Positions 48,652 to 58,276 of a stretch of 64,000 bases of DNA are shown piece by piece. Origin of the DNA: Apium graveolens (taxonomy: Eukaryota; Streptophyta; Magnoliopsida; Apiales; Apiaceae). The notes below the pieces were generated by a model. That model was not told the origin of the DNA, made no database searches, and saw only the letters and a list, made by a program, of their open reading frames with translations. A program made the translations under genes and the position numbers. The DNA is taken from contig NC_133648.1 in NCBI RefSeq assembly GCF_009905375.1, forward strand, positions 93,050,905-93,114,904, given 5' to 3'. Position 1 is the first letter of the stretch, and every line of letters starts with the position of its first letter.

Positions 48652-49180
48652 GGCCTTGTCATTGAGAATGACAATGAGTTGTCGATCATTAATGATGACG
48701 ACCCTGTGACCTATAATGAGGCTATGAGTAGTGTTGACTCAGAGAAATGGCATCGTGCCATGAAATCCGGAATGGAATCTATGTATAAGGTATACGAAAG
48801 AATGATTAGAGCAGGTGGCCAGGTGGAGACCTTTAAGGCCAGGCTTGTGGCAAAAGGATTCAAACAAAGGCAATGGATTAACTTTGATGAAACTTTTTAC
48901 CTATAGCCCTGTTAAAATCAGTTCGGATTTTGCTTGCGAATGCTGCTTACTACGACTATGAAATCTGGCAGATGGCCAGATGGTTTTCTTTCCAAGGGAA
49001 ATGAAAACCTAGTGTGTAAGCTGTTGCGAACCATATGTGGTTTAAAGCAAGCTTCTCGAAAGATGGAACATTCATTTTGATGAGACAATCAAAGAGTTTG
49101 ATTTTATCAAAAATGAAGATGAACCATGCGTCTACAAAAGGGTTAGTGGGAGCGCGGTAACATTTCTTGTATTGTATTGA
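48652..49180 (+). pseudogene. pol: Element D reverse transcriptase remnant
   Basis: SSVDSEKWHRAMKSGMESMY, then a deletion, ARLVAKGFKQR, NFDETF and frameshifted fragments reaching the strand just before YVDD (VTFLVLY). The catalytic YVDD and everything up to the RNase H tail are deleted. Confidence 0.75.
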
Positions 49181-49189
49181 ATTAGAGTT

Positions 49190-49298
49190 AACACACATAA
49201 CAACATAGCAGACCCACTCACAAAGCTACTTTATAAAAGTCACTTTGATCGTCATAAAGACAAGATGGGTATTAGATACCAGAGTGATTGGCTTTAGT
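49190..49298 (+). pseudogene. pol: Element D RNase H tail
   Basis: Short in-frame remnant NNIADPLTKLLYKSHFDRH ... SDWL and TAG, the usual copia C-terminus, directly joined to the truncated RT. Confidence 0.7.
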
Positions 49299-49300
49299 AC

Positions 49301-49311
49301 AAGTGGAAGAT
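49301..49311 (+). promoter_or_regulatory. Polypurine tract of D
   Basis: AAGTGGAAGAT immediately precedes the LTR start TGAAAGG. It is interrupted by a T, so weaker than the Tekay tract. Confidence 0.65.
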
Positions 49312-50981
49312 TGAAAGGAATATGTCCTAAGTCCAATCATGTATTAGGATTTAGGAATAACTTTTATGTAATCTGTTTTGATTTCATTGATATTAATAAA
49401 GACTTGTTTTGGTTTTATTACGGGCTTTATCTATTTAAGTGTTTAAATAAGATATACCATAGTTTAGAGTAAAGCTTTTTATGGATTATGATGAGATCAT
49501 AATAGTGAGACCTAAAAAGATGATAACTCTAAACTTAAATAGTTCCTGGTCATAGGATTACTAACTGGTAATTAATAATCCGCAAAGATCGGTACATACT
49601 ATGCTTGCTTCATTATGAAGGATGTCTGTTCTCATAGACATTTGTGCGGTGACACTATAGCTAGTATGTAGGTGCTTATTATAAAATAAGTTCACTGAAC
49701 ATGACTCGTACAGCTGAACAACTGATGGAGTTCACTCACGTGTCAGCAGTTGTTCGCATAGTGATAGTTGTACAAGTATCCTTAGACTTGAGGTCATCAT
49801 AGTCATCTTGTGTACACTGAACTATGCTTTGGTTTAGTTCTTAGTCTCCAGGGACAATTATTAGGGCTCTTCTGGGTATAGGAATTTGTACACGAAGATA
49901 TTGTATGATCAATAAAGGATCTACCCCTTCCAGTGAAGGAAGCGAATGTTCAAGGTTGATCCACTTATGCTAGTTCAGGAATCTCTGGCCAGAGTAAATG
50001 AAATTAGAAAGGAGTTTCTAATTTGCATAGAACTACGCATAGTAAATGGTAAGCAAGTGATTGAATTAGATAGGCTTGACATGAGATCCATGCCTACCCT
50101 ACAATCGGGACATTGTAGGGTAGAAGGAGTTTATTGTACGGTAACTATTCACTGAATAGGTTCTTGGTATTCTAAGCAGTGAATTCATATTATCCGGATA
50201 GTCGCGATATGCTGAGAAGTATCCCTCACGATGTAGAATAAATGTGATTAATTAATCATATTTAATAAATTAGAGAATTTATATAAATAATGATAAAATA
50301 GTTTTATTATTATTTATTTCTACTACCGGCTTAATATTGAACCTACAGGGTCACACCATAAAAAGAGAATGATTTAATGGTGGAGGAATTAATTAATAAT
50401 GGCTAAATAATTATTTATTTGTGAAATAAATAATTAATTGGCAAATTTAATAATTGATTAAATGAGATTTAATTGATTATAAATTAATTAAGAAAACTTC
50501 TTAATATTATTAATTAAAGGATTTAATTTTTGGAAATTAAATCAAGAGAGAGAATTATTTCTAAAGTGTTTAGAAAAAGGATTAATGATTAAAAGGTGTT
50601 TTAATTATTAATGAGAATAATAAATGGGATAATAATAATAATATTTATGGGAAAATTTCAGCTGAAAATTTTGCCTATAAATACACTATTATAGACCCTA
50701 TTTTATTTGAACCCACATCGAAACACAAAACCCAAAAAGTTTGGAAAACCCAATTCTCTCCACCTCCTTCCTCCTCCTTAACATCGTTTTCTTGGTGGAT
50801 ACCGGTGGAGTGCTTCACACTTGAGGAGCAACTGCTAAGGATCTCTGATCGTTGTCTCCGAATTATTTTAAAAGGTTAGATTTGATCCCTCGAATTTTTA
50901 TTCACGATTTATATGCTTTTATTTGGATTTTGTATGTGTAAAAGTGTTTTGCCATGCCCCCGCTGCGTTACAAATCCAACA
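49312..50981 (+). repeat. Element D 3' LTR
   Basis: 1670 bases, same length as the 5' LTR. The ORF at 49946-50155 is not maintained in the 5' LTR and is rejected. TATA box at about 50681-50688. Confidence 0.92.
50094..50123. repeat. Perfect 12-bp hairpin found only in the D 3' LTR
   Basis: CTACCCTACAAT and ATTGTAGGGTAG are separated by six bases. At the matching place in the 5' LTR (43830-43859) the right arm is the same, but the left arm is CTTGTATTTAAT. Confidence 0.9.
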
Positions 50982-50986
50982 ATACT
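50982..50986. repeat. Target site duplication ATACT (right) of D
   Basis: Matches 43043-43047. Confidence 0.92.
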
Positions 50987-51355
50987 TGCATGATAAGATT
51001 CAAAATAAATATCACTTAAATAATAAGTGATGATATGGATACTTGCCTTTGGGTTTTAGCAGTTAGTCACACTCGCAATAACGCATCTATCCTAACATTC
51101 TGTCTTGAAACATCACCGTCCTTCTTTTCAACACTTCACTGCTATGCTGCTCCTGCGATTGCTAGAAGCCGGATATCCGATACCATTCCATTTCATTCTT
51201 TATCCAACACCTTGTCCTGATCAACTCGAACGATTCACATCTATAATTAAAAGATCACACTTTAATCGTCTAATCGATAATTACTCAACGAACTGCGCAT
51301 CAACACCCTATCGTCTACCCATACGATAGCCCACATATAACTATAACAGAAAAAC
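50987..51355 (-). repeat. Element E 5' LTR, second part
   Basis: Aligns with 37306-37675 of the left E LTR and is cut by element B after AAAAC (51351-51355), presumably its target duplication. The ORFs 51035-51329 have counterparts at 37424-37648 only because of LTR duplication. Confidence 0.83.
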
Positions 51356-51428
51356 TGTTAGGAATATGTGTATTAGTTTGATGATAAGTTCAGCAAAAGA
51401 CTTAAGTAGAAATCTAGTGTTTGTAGCC

Positions 51429-51864
51429 TCAACGGATAAGACCATCTTGGCTATCCGTTGAAGGAGTAGCCTTACTTAGCAATAAGTTTGGTATTGTAGC
51501 ACATCTCACTTTCTGATTTCAAGCTGTAATTCTTAGATGTTGTTAGGAGATAATCAGTCATGTTGACTACTAATGGATGTACAAATAGGAGGGCTAATTG
51601 TAAATATTTCATGCCTTGTAATTTTGTATAAGTGAAGAAGTGTCAACGGATATTGAAGACCTTCAACGGATGAGAAACTAAGCTTCAACGGATGCCTCTA
51701 ATGCTTCAACGGATAATATCCATCAACGGATAAGTGCTTCAATGGATAAAGCTTCAACTGCTAGAGCATCGACGGATAAAGCCATCAACGGATGAAAGCA
51801 TCAACGGATGCACTGCTAGAGCATCAACGGATAAAGCCATCAACGGATGAAAGCTTCAACGGAT
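51429..51864 (+). repeat. Nonamer array TCAACGGAT in B 5' LTR
   Basis: About twelve exact copies plus two variants (TCAATGGAT, TCGACGGAT). Ten exact copies fall in 51643-51864 in the same orientation at roughly 15-25-base intervals; one at 51453-51461 is inverted. It ends 230 bases upstream of the TATA box. Confidence 0.92.
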
Positions 51865-52093
51865 GCTCAGTCTCATAGCTGTTGATAGTGACAGTTAACA
51901 AAGCTGACAGAGGCACATGGATTGACAGAGATGTGGTAGCCTATTTCAGGAACAGCAGAAAAAGCAGCCGTTTTTAGTCTGGTTCAAAATGGAAAGTCAA
52001 CAGATAATTCCATATTACACTGGATAAAAATGGAACAGAAACAAGTGGAGAACTATTGTCTTATTGTACTTCATCTTTGTCTTCACTTGTAAA

Positions 52094-52113
52094 CTTGGTA
52101 TATATAAACCAAG
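52094..52113 (+). promoter_or_regulatory. TATA box inside CTTGGT/ACCAAG palindrome (B LTR)
   Basis: CTTGGTATATATAAACCAAG: the TATATAAA core sits between inverted hexamers; same layout in F and A. Confidence 0.68.
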
Positions 52114-52199
52114 TAGTAGCTAGTAATTAGATGTGAATTTTCCCTGAGTTGTTTAGAAATATCAAGAGAGAAAATCATCTAGTTTGTACTAGGAAGCAG

Positions 52200-52269
52200 C
52201 TGTGATTTAATTTTGAATCACAGATTTTCTGAAATAACACATCTCTGGTGGAACAACAAATCCACCAGA
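52200..52269 (+). other. Two conserved stem-loops in B LTR
   Basis: CTGTGATT/AATCACAG at 52200-52223 (perfect 8 bp) and TCTGGTGGA/TCCACCAGA at 52244-52269. In A and F the two loop-side pairs of the first stem are GC/GC instead of TT/AA, a compensatory change. Confidence 0.65.
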
Positions 52270-52465
52270 AAAGTTTTTAAGTTCTTTGTGTTCATTTCAT
52301 TTGTGTTTAAATATATATATGTCTGCATCAGCTCCAAGCAATTCACACACATTTGATCACTCAAACACTTAGTCTTACAAACTACTCAAAACTTGAAAAA
52401 GTTTTGAGATTTACATTCAACCCCCCTTCTGTAAATCTCATTGTTAGTCCACTGGGAATAACAAT

Positions 52466-52477
52466 TGGTATCAGAGC
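52466..52477 (+). promoter_or_regulatory. Primer binding site of B (initiator tRNA-Met)
   Basis: TGGTATCAGAGC two bases after the LTR end. Confidence 0.92.
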
Positions 52478-52523
52478 AAGCTCTTAATATACAGAGAGTT
52501 TAAAAATCTATTCTGCTAACATC

Positions 52524-53561
52524 ATGAGTAAGAAGGATATTGGTATAAATATTCCAATCCTGGAAAGAGATAACTATCATCACTGGAAGGTGAAGATGCA
52601 TTTACATCTTCTCTCTCAAGATGAAAGCTACATCAACTGCATTGAGAATGGTCCTCACATCCCACACAAGGTGGCCACAACTGCTACTGCTACAGTTGCT
52701 GTTGGACAGTCAATTCCCAAGCCAAAGGCAGAATGGACTGTTGAAGATATTGAAGAGGTCCACAAGGACAAGAAAGCCATGAACATTTTGTTTAATGGCC
52801 TGGATCAAGATATGTTTGACAATGTCATCAATAGCCAAACTGCTAAGGAAATTTGGGATACTGTGCAGCTTATCTGTGAAGGCACGGAGCAAGTTAGAGA
52901 AAACAAAATGCAGCTTCTCATTCAACAATATGAATATTTCCACTTTGAAGAAGGAGAATCATTGAATGATATATTCAACAGATTTCAGAAACTATTGAAT
53001 GGATTAAAGCTGTATGGGAGAATGTACCAAGTCAAGGACTCCAATCTAAAATTTCTAAGGTCTCTACCAAAGGAATGGAAGCCTATGATTGTTTCTCTAA
53101 GAAATTCTCAAGATTATAAGGACTTCACACTTGAAAGATTATATGGAATTTTGAAGACTTATGAACTTGAGATGGAGCAAGATGAGCTGTTGGAAAAGGG
53201 AAAGAGAAAAGGAGGATCAGTTGCACTTGTAGCTGACAGTGAAAAAGTTGAAGCCAGAAATGAGGGAAAGACAATGCCAAGTCTCAAAATTGGCACATGT
53301 AAATCAGAATCAAGCAAGGGTAAAGAGCAAGTTGCTGAGGATGAAGACAATTCCAGTCAGGATGAATCTGATGATATTGATGAACATCTGGCCTTTCTGT
53401 CCAGGAGGTTTGCAAAGTTGAAGTTCAGGAAAAACACAAAGTTCACTAAGCCAAACAAAAATATGGTGGACAAATCAAAGTTCAAATGTTACAACTGTGG
53501 CATTAGTGGACACTTTGCAAGTGAGTGTAGGAAGCCAAATTCTGAAAAAAAAGAAATTTAA
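52524..53561 (+). CDS. gag: Element B Gag, N-terminal and first zinc knuckle
   Basis: 345 codons from ATG 52524. The capsid-like N-terminus (ERDNYHHWKVKMHLHLLSQ), a long helical UBN2-like region (LRSLPKEWKPMIVSLRNSQ) and a CCHC knuckle at residues 322-335 (CYNCGISGHFASEC) are clear. It would form the particle shell and bind genomic RNA. An A8 run at 53545-53552, longer than in A, throws the frame and ends it in TAA; the homologous frame continues in 53563-53760. Confidence 0.88.
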   Translation: MSKKDIGINIPILERDNYHHWKVKMHLHLLSQDESYINCIENGPHIPHKVATTATATVAVGQSIPKPKAEWTVEDIEEVHKDKKAMNILFNGLDQDMFDNVINSQTAKEIWDTVQLICEGTEQVRENKMQLLIQQYEYFHFEEGESLNDIFNRFQKLLNGLKLYGRMYQVKDSNLKFLRSLPKEWKPMIVSLRNSQDYKDFTLERLYGILKTYELEMEQDELLEKGKRKGGSVALVADSEKVEARNEGKTMPSLKIGTCKSESSKGKEQVAEDEDNSSQDESDDIDEHLAFLSRRFAKLKFRKNTKFTKPNKNMVDKSKFKCYNCGISGHFASECRKPNSEKKEI

Positions 53562-53562
53562 G

Positions 53563-53760
53563 CAAGTTGATTACAAAAGGAAGTATTTTGATTTGCTCAA
53601 ACAAAAGGAAAGAGCTTTTCTCACTCAAGATGATTGGGCAGCAGATGGGGTAAATGAAGATGATGATATGGAATATGTCAACCTAGCCCTGATGGCTAAT
53701 TCTGATGAAATTGAAACTAGTTCATCAAGCAACCAGGTAATTACTACTGATCTCTCTTAG
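53563..53760 (+). pseudogene. gag: Element B gag, segment after frameshift
   Basis: It continues KQVDYKRKYFDLLKQKERAF and an acidic stretch, ending at TAG 53758-53760, where element A has a sense codon. The next ORF is in the same frame, so a single stop separates them. Confidence 0.75.
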
Positions 53761-53796
53761 CTTTCTAAACATGAATGCAATGAAGCCATACATGAT

Positions 53797-54918
53797 ATGT
53801 CCAATGAATTATATCATTTGCGTGTTTCTCTTAAATCACTAGCTAAAGAAAACACTAGGATCAAAGAAAATAATGTGTTTTTAAGTGATAGGAATGCTGT
53901 GTTAGAGAGTCAGGTAATTGAGCTTGAAAAGATTAAACTTAAATGCTTGACTGTCGAGAGTGAACTAGAAGAAGCTGTTAAGAAAGTAGAAATTCTTTCT
54001 AAACATTTAGAAAGTGAGCAAGAGGTAATCAAGGCCTGGAAAACATCTAGGGATGTTGGGGTTCAAATTGCCAAGGTTCAGGGAATTGAATCATTCTGTG
54101 AGGATGCCTGGAAGAAAAACAAAAAGAAGTTAGAATTAATTGATGGATTGTCAACGGATGTGGAATCAATGGATGATGAAAGTTATCCGTTGAAGGAAGA
54201 AAAGGAGCATCCGTTGAAGGCTCATCAATTAAAACAGGCAAGTTCTTTTAAAAATAAAAAGAATGATTCAACTCTCAAGAACTTTGTCAGAGAAGGAGCT
54301 AGTACATCCAGAGATGTCAGTAAGGTGAATATAGGACACATGACTTTAGATCAGTTGAAAGATAGGCTTAAGTTGGTTGAGGATAAGAAGGAAACCAAAA
54401 GAAAATCTAAAAGAAATGGGAAGGTAGGGATTAATAAACATAACAATTACACACCTGATAGGTATGCTCCTAGAAAAAGCTGTGTAAATTGTAAAAGTGT
54501 TAATCACCTATCTGATAATTGCAAATCTGTTAAAAATGCTCCCATGCCTTCAAATCCCTCCATGCCTAACATGTCTATGTCACCTCTGCATGCTATGCCT
54601 GTTATGTCTCACCAGAATCCCCATGCACATTTTGCAAACATGCCATACATTAACAATCCTTACTTTACTGCATTTAGTATGCCTCAAATGCCATACAATA
54701 TGCCTATGTGGAATAACATGTTTGCACAACCTATACCTTATCAAATTCAATCAAATGTGTTAAATGATTCTGTGACTAACCCTACACTTCAACCAACCAC
54801 ATCTGAGACCAAGGTTGACCCAAAGTTACCTAAGTCAAAAGATGCAGGAGGAATGAAGTCTAGGAAAAAGACTAACAAGGCTGGACCCAAGGAAACTTGG
54901 GTACCAAAATCAACTTGA
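53797..54918 (+). CDS. gag: Element B Gag, coiled-coil half with second zinc knuckle
   Basis: 373 codons in the frame of the preceding segment. Residues 1-110 form a strong coiled coil (SLAKENTRIKENNVFL, LESQVIELEKIKLKC, LSKHLESEQEVIKAW). Residues about 119-141 are encoded by nonamers. A second CCHC knuckle lies at 229-242 (CVNCKSVNHLSDNC). A Met/Pro/Asn-rich tail and a basic end (KANKAGPKETWVPKST type) follow. Element A has the same layout. It is probably the C-terminal half of one Gag protein. Confidence 0.8.
   Translation: MSNELYHLRVSLKSLAKENTRIKENNVFLSDRNAVLESQVIELEKIKLKCLTVESELEEAVKKVEILSKHLESEQEVIKAWKTSRDVGVQIAKVQGIESFCEDAWKKNKKKLELIDGLSTDVESMDDESYPLKEEKEHPLKAHQLKQASSFKNKKNDSTLKNFVREGASTSRDVSKVNIGHMTLDQLKDRLKLVEDKKETKRKSKRNGKVGINKHNNYTPDRYAPRKSCVNCKSVNHLSDNCKSVKNAPMPSNPSMPNMSMSPLHAMPVMSHQNPHAHFANMPYINNPYFTAFSMPQMPYNMPMWNNMFAQPIPYQIQSNVLNDSVTNPTLQPTTSETKVDPKLPKSKDAGGMKSRKKTNKAGPKETWVPKST
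54151..54217 (+). repeat. Nonamer cluster in gag (B)
   Basis: One TCAACGGAT and two ATCCGTTGA copies plus TCAATGGAT; here read as STD and PLK codons. Confidence 0.88.
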
Positions 54919-54937
54919 TTGATTTTGTTGTGTGCAG
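54901..54937 (+). other. gag-pol junction of B: 37-nt GT...AG segment
   Basis: Starts GTACCAAAATC directly after the gag codon TGG, contains the gag TGA and ends TTGTTGTGTGCAG directly before the pol codon GGA. Removal would fuse gag and pol in phase 0, as in A (38 nt). Confidence 0.4.
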
Positions 54938-57900
54938 GGACAAAGAAGGAATCTATGGTACTTGGACAGTGGTTGTTCAAGACACATGACAGGAGATTTC
55001 ACCCTGCTCACAGAATTTAAGGAGAGAGCTGGCCCTAGCATAACCTTTGGAGATGACAACAAAGGATTCACTATGGGATATGGCTTGATTTCAAAAGAAA
55101 ATGTCATCATTGATGAAGTTGCATTGGTTGATGGTCTCAAACACAATTTATTGAGCATCAGTCAACTATGTGACAGAGGGAATACTGTGTCCTTCAATTC
55201 TGAAGCCTGTATTGTCACAAGTAAAAAGGACAATAAAGTGGTTCTAACTGGAGTTAGAAAAGGAAATGTGTACTTAGCTGATTTCAACTCTACAGATGCA
55301 GAATCCATTACTTGTCTTCTCAGCAAAGCAAGTCCAGTTGAAAGTTGGCTATGGCACAAGAAGCTGTCCCATTTGAATTTCAAGACAATGAATGATCTAG
55401 TCAAAAAGGACTTAGTTAGAGGAATGCCTCTAGTGGAATTCACAAGGGATGGACTGTGTGATGCTTGTCAGAAAGGAAAGCAAAAGAAAGTATCATTCAG
55501 TAAGAAGCTTGAATCTGCAATTGATGAACCACTGCAACTTCTACACATGGATCTCTTTGGACCAGTTAATGTATTGTCAATTTCAAGGAAAAGATACTGC
55601 CTAGTGATTGTAGATGATTTCTCAAAGTTTTCATGGGTTTATTTTCTTGGATCAAAGGATGAAGCTAGTGAAATCATCATCAATCATATCAAGCAAGTCA
55701 ACAATCATCCTGATTTCAAAGTAAGGAATATTAGGAGTGACAATGGAACTGAGTTCAAGAATTCAACCATGAAGATGTTCTGTGGAGTAAATGGGATCAT
55801 GCATGAGTTCTCAGCTCCAAGAACTCCACAACAAAATGGGGTGGTGGAAAGGAAGAACAGATCACTAATTGAAGCTGCAAGGACAATGCTTGAGGAGTCA
55901 AAACTCCCAACTTATTTTTGGGCTGAGGCTGTTAACTGTGCATGTTACACTCAGAATATTTCTCTAATCAATCAAGCAAAATGCATGACTCCCTATCAAT
56001 TATTCAAGAGAAGAAAACCAACTTTAAACTTTCTACATGTCTTTGGTTGCAAATGTTACATCTTAAGGAATCAATCTGATCACAAAGGAAAGTTTGATGC
56101 AAAGGCTGATGAAGGAATATTTGTTGGTTATTCTGCTGGAAAATCTTATAGGGTCTACAATCTAAGAACCAACATTGTCATGGAATATGTACATGTTGTG
56201 TTTGATGATAAAAACATTAATGGACTAACAGATGAGGGACATCATGAAGGACTCAAATTTGAAAATATTGAGATATATTGTGATGATAGTGAAGATGAGA
56301 ATGATGAAGAAGACATCTCAAGAAGAAACCAGAGTCTGTCTTTGGATAATGCACAGAATGCTGCATCCGTTGAAAGTCAAAATTCAGCTTCCGTTGAAAG
56401 AAGCAATGCAGCATCCGTTGAAAGACAAAGTGCATCATCTGTTGAAGTTCATAACGAAGCATCCGTTGATCACAGTCTGTCAACGGATAATCACTTCACC
56501 TCATTAGTTGATAGAACTCCCAATTCCTTTCAAAGGATCAGCAACTCAGGGGGAGTTTCAACAAATCAACATTCTATCTCACATCATGACAATACTGAGG
56601 CAACCTCATTAAGGGCTAATCAACCACCTCAAAGGAAATGGACCAAGAATCACCCTTTTGAACTGATCATTGGTAATGCTTCATCAAAATTACAAACTAG
56701 AAGGGCTACTCAAGATGAATGTCTGTATAGTAGCTTTCTATCACAGGAGGACCCTAAGAGAGTGGAAGAAGCTCTATTGGATCCAGATTGGATTTTAGCA
56801 ATGCAAGAGGAGCTAAACCACTTTGAAAGGAACAAAGTATGGAAGCTGGTACCCAAGCCAAAGAACAACAGTTCTATTGACACAAAATGGGTATTCAGAA
56901 ACAAGATGGATGAAAATGGCATTGTCATAAGGAATAAAGCCAGATTGGTTGCCAAAGGCTATTCTCAACAAGAGGGAATAGATTTTGATGAAACATTTGC
57001 TCCAGTTGCAAGACTTGAAGCCATCAGAATCTTTCTAGCCTATGCAGCTAATGCCAATTTCAAAGTCTATCAGATGGATGTCAAGAGTGCATTTCTAAAT
57101 GGGGAATTGGAGGAAGAAGTTTATGTAACCCAACCTCCTGGTTTTGAAGATCCAAATTTTCCAGACAATGTGTATTATTTGTTGAAAGCACTCTATGGAC
57201 TAAAACAAGCACCTAGAGCCTGGTATGAGACTTTATCAAAGTTCCTTCTAGATAATCACTTCACAAGAGGTACTGTTGACAAAACTCTCTTCTTTAGAAA
57301 TGTTAATGGCTCTAAGATACTTGTACAAATTTATGTAGATGATATTATATTTGGATCTACAGATGATAAACTTTGTAAAAAGTTTGCTAAATTAATGCAA
57401 AGTAAATATGAAATGAGCATGATGGGAGAACTAACTTACTTTCTTGGTTTACAAGTTAAACAAGTTAGTGATGGAATTTTCATTAGTCAAACTAAATATA
57501 TTTATGATCTTTTAAAGAAGTTTGACTTAATGGATTGTTCACCTGCAAAAACTCCCATGGCCACTGCCACCAAGCTTGAATTAAACAAGGCTGAAAAGTC
57601 TGTGGATATTACAAGGTATAGAGGCATGGTTGACTCACTTTTATATTTAACTGCCAGTAGACCTGATATTATGTTTTCTACATGTCTCTGTGCTAGATTT
57701 CAAGCTGACCCTAAAGAATCTCACTTAGTGGCTATTAAAAGAATTTTCAGATATCTCAAAGGGACTCCAAATCTAGGAATTTGGTACCCTAGAGAGTCTG
57801 GTTTTGATCTAATTGGCTACTCAGATGCAGATTATGCAGGTTGCAAATTAGACAGGAAAAGCACAACAGGCACCTGTCAATTTCTAGGAAACAAGCTTGT

Positions 57901-57985
57901 ATCATGGTTCAGCAAGAAGCAGAATTCTGTTTCCACATCAACAGCTGAAGCTGAATACATTGCAGCTGGGAGTTGCTGTGCATAA
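54932..57985 (+). CDS. pol: Element B Pol: protease, integrase, RT, RNase H (1017 codons)
   Basis: Longest open frame of the window. Order: aspartic protease with DSG at residues 12-14 ([14 protein letters not shown]), GAG-pre-integrase HHCC ([11 protein letters not shown] ... CDACQKGK, about 145-190), integrase with D207, D270 and E306 (spacing 35 between the last two), a Ser-rich linker coded by nonamers (about 470-530), RT from about 630 with YVDD at 801-804, and RNase H (YSDADYAGC, Asp about 965). There is no ATG; the listed start is GTG and the real start depends on how gag and pol are joined. TAA after SCCA cuts RNase H. Confidence 0.92.
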   Translation: MQGQRRNLWYLDSGCSRHMTGDFTLLTEFKERAGPSITFGDDNKGFTMGYGLISKENVIIDEVALVDGLKHNLLSISQLCDRGNTVSFNSEACIVTSKKDNKVVLTGVRKGNVYLADFNSTDAESITCLLSKASPVESWLWHKKLSHLNFKTMNDLVKKDLVRGMPLVEFTRDGLCDACQKGKQKKVSFSKKLESAIDEPLQLLHMDLFGPVNVLSISRKRYCLVIVDDFSKFSWVYFLGSKDEASEIIINHIKQVNNHPDFKVRNIRSDNGTEFKNSTMKMFCGVNGIMHEFSAPRTPQQNGVVERKNRSLIEAARTMLEESKLPTYFWAEAVNCACYTQNISLINQAKCMTPYQLFKRRKPTLNFLHVFGCKCYILRNQSDHKGKFDAKADEGIFVGYSAGKSYRVYNLRTNIVMEYVHVVFDDKNINGLTDEGHHEGLKFENIEIYCDDSEDENDEEDISRRNQSLSLDNAQNAASVESQNSASVERSNAASVERQSASSVEVHNEASVDHSLSTDNHFTSLVDRTPNSFQRISNSGGVSTNQHSISHHDNTEATSLRANQPPQRKWTKNHPFELIIGNASSKLQTRRATQDECLYSSFLSQEDPKRVEEALLDPDWILAMQEELNHFERNKVWKLVPKPKNNSSIDTKWVFRNKMDENGIVIRNKARLVAKGYSQQEGIDFDETFAPVARLEAIRIFLAYAANANFKVYQMDVKSAFLNGELEEEVYVTQPPGFEDPNFPDNVYYLLKALYGLKQAPRAWYETLSKFLLDNHFTRGTVDKTLFFRNVNGSKILVQIYVDDIIFGSTDDKLCKKFAKLMQSKYEMSMMGELTYFLGLQVKQVSDGIFISQTKYIYDLLKKFDLMDCSPAKTPMATATKLELNKAEKSVDITRYRGMVDSLLYLTASRPDIMFSTCLCARFQADPKESHLVAIKRIFRYLKGTPNLGIWYPRESGFDLIGYSDADYAGCKLDRKSTTGTCQFLGNKLVSWFSKKQNSVSTSTAEAEYIAAGSCCA
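56365..56488 (+). repeat. Nonamer cluster in integrase-RT linker (B)
   Basis: Four exact and two variant copies. Most are inverted (ATCCGTTGA) and read as ASVE, producing an apparent peptide repeat; the last (56480-56488) is in the other orientation and reads STD. Confidence 0.9.
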
Positions 57986-57994
57986 ATACTGTGG

Positions 57995-58276
57995 ATGAGG
58001 AATCAGTTATTTGACTATGGTATAACTGTTGACAAAATTCCAATATTTTGTGACAACACAAGTGCCATTGCCATTACTGAAAATCCAGTGCAGCACTCAA
58101 GAACCAAGCACATTGATATCAAGTACCACTTCATTAGGGAACATGTGATGAAAGGTACAGTGGAACTTCATTTTGTTCCAAGTGAAAAGCAGATTGCAGA
58201 CATATTTACCAAGCCACTTGATGAATCAACATTCACAAGATTAGTAAGTGAGTTAGGTATGCTTAACTATTCATAA
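57995..58276 (+). pseudogene. pol: Element B RNase H C-terminal end
   Basis: 93 codons in frame with pol after TAA 57983-57985: FCDNTSAIAITE, QHSRTKHIDIKYHF, VPSEKQIADIFTKPLDES, SELGMLNYS. The stop replaces the codon that is CAT in C and TAG in A. Confidence 0.85.

Larger units (their letters stand above)
43048..50981 (+). mobile_element. Ty1/copia element D, internally deleted, 7.9 kb
   Basis: Two 1670-bp LTRs (TGAAAGGAAT...ATCCAACA), tRNA-Met primer site, polypurine-like tract and perfect target duplication. Gag and protease are recognisable; integrase and RT are reduced to pieces and the YVDD region is gone. LTRs differ by about 28 positions (about 1.7 per cent), low compared with the heavy internal damage. 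Copia lineage not assigned. Confidence 0.9.
51356..52463 (+). repeat. Element B 5' LTR
   Basis: 1108 bases, TGTTAGGAAT...GGGAATAACA. U3 carries the nonamer array, then the palindrome-flanked TATA box, then two hairpins. A 55-base tandem duplication lies at 51758-51867 within the array. Confidence 0.92.

Noticed and set aside
49946..50155. Small ORF in the D 3' LTR
   Set aside because: The matching 5' LTR segment has a stop and a different arm of the hairpin; it is U3 sequence.
51643..51864. Regular short repeats that look like a CRISPR array
   Set aside because: The repeat is only nine bases, spacing is irregular, copies also lie in coding regions in both orientations, and the setting is a plant LTR.
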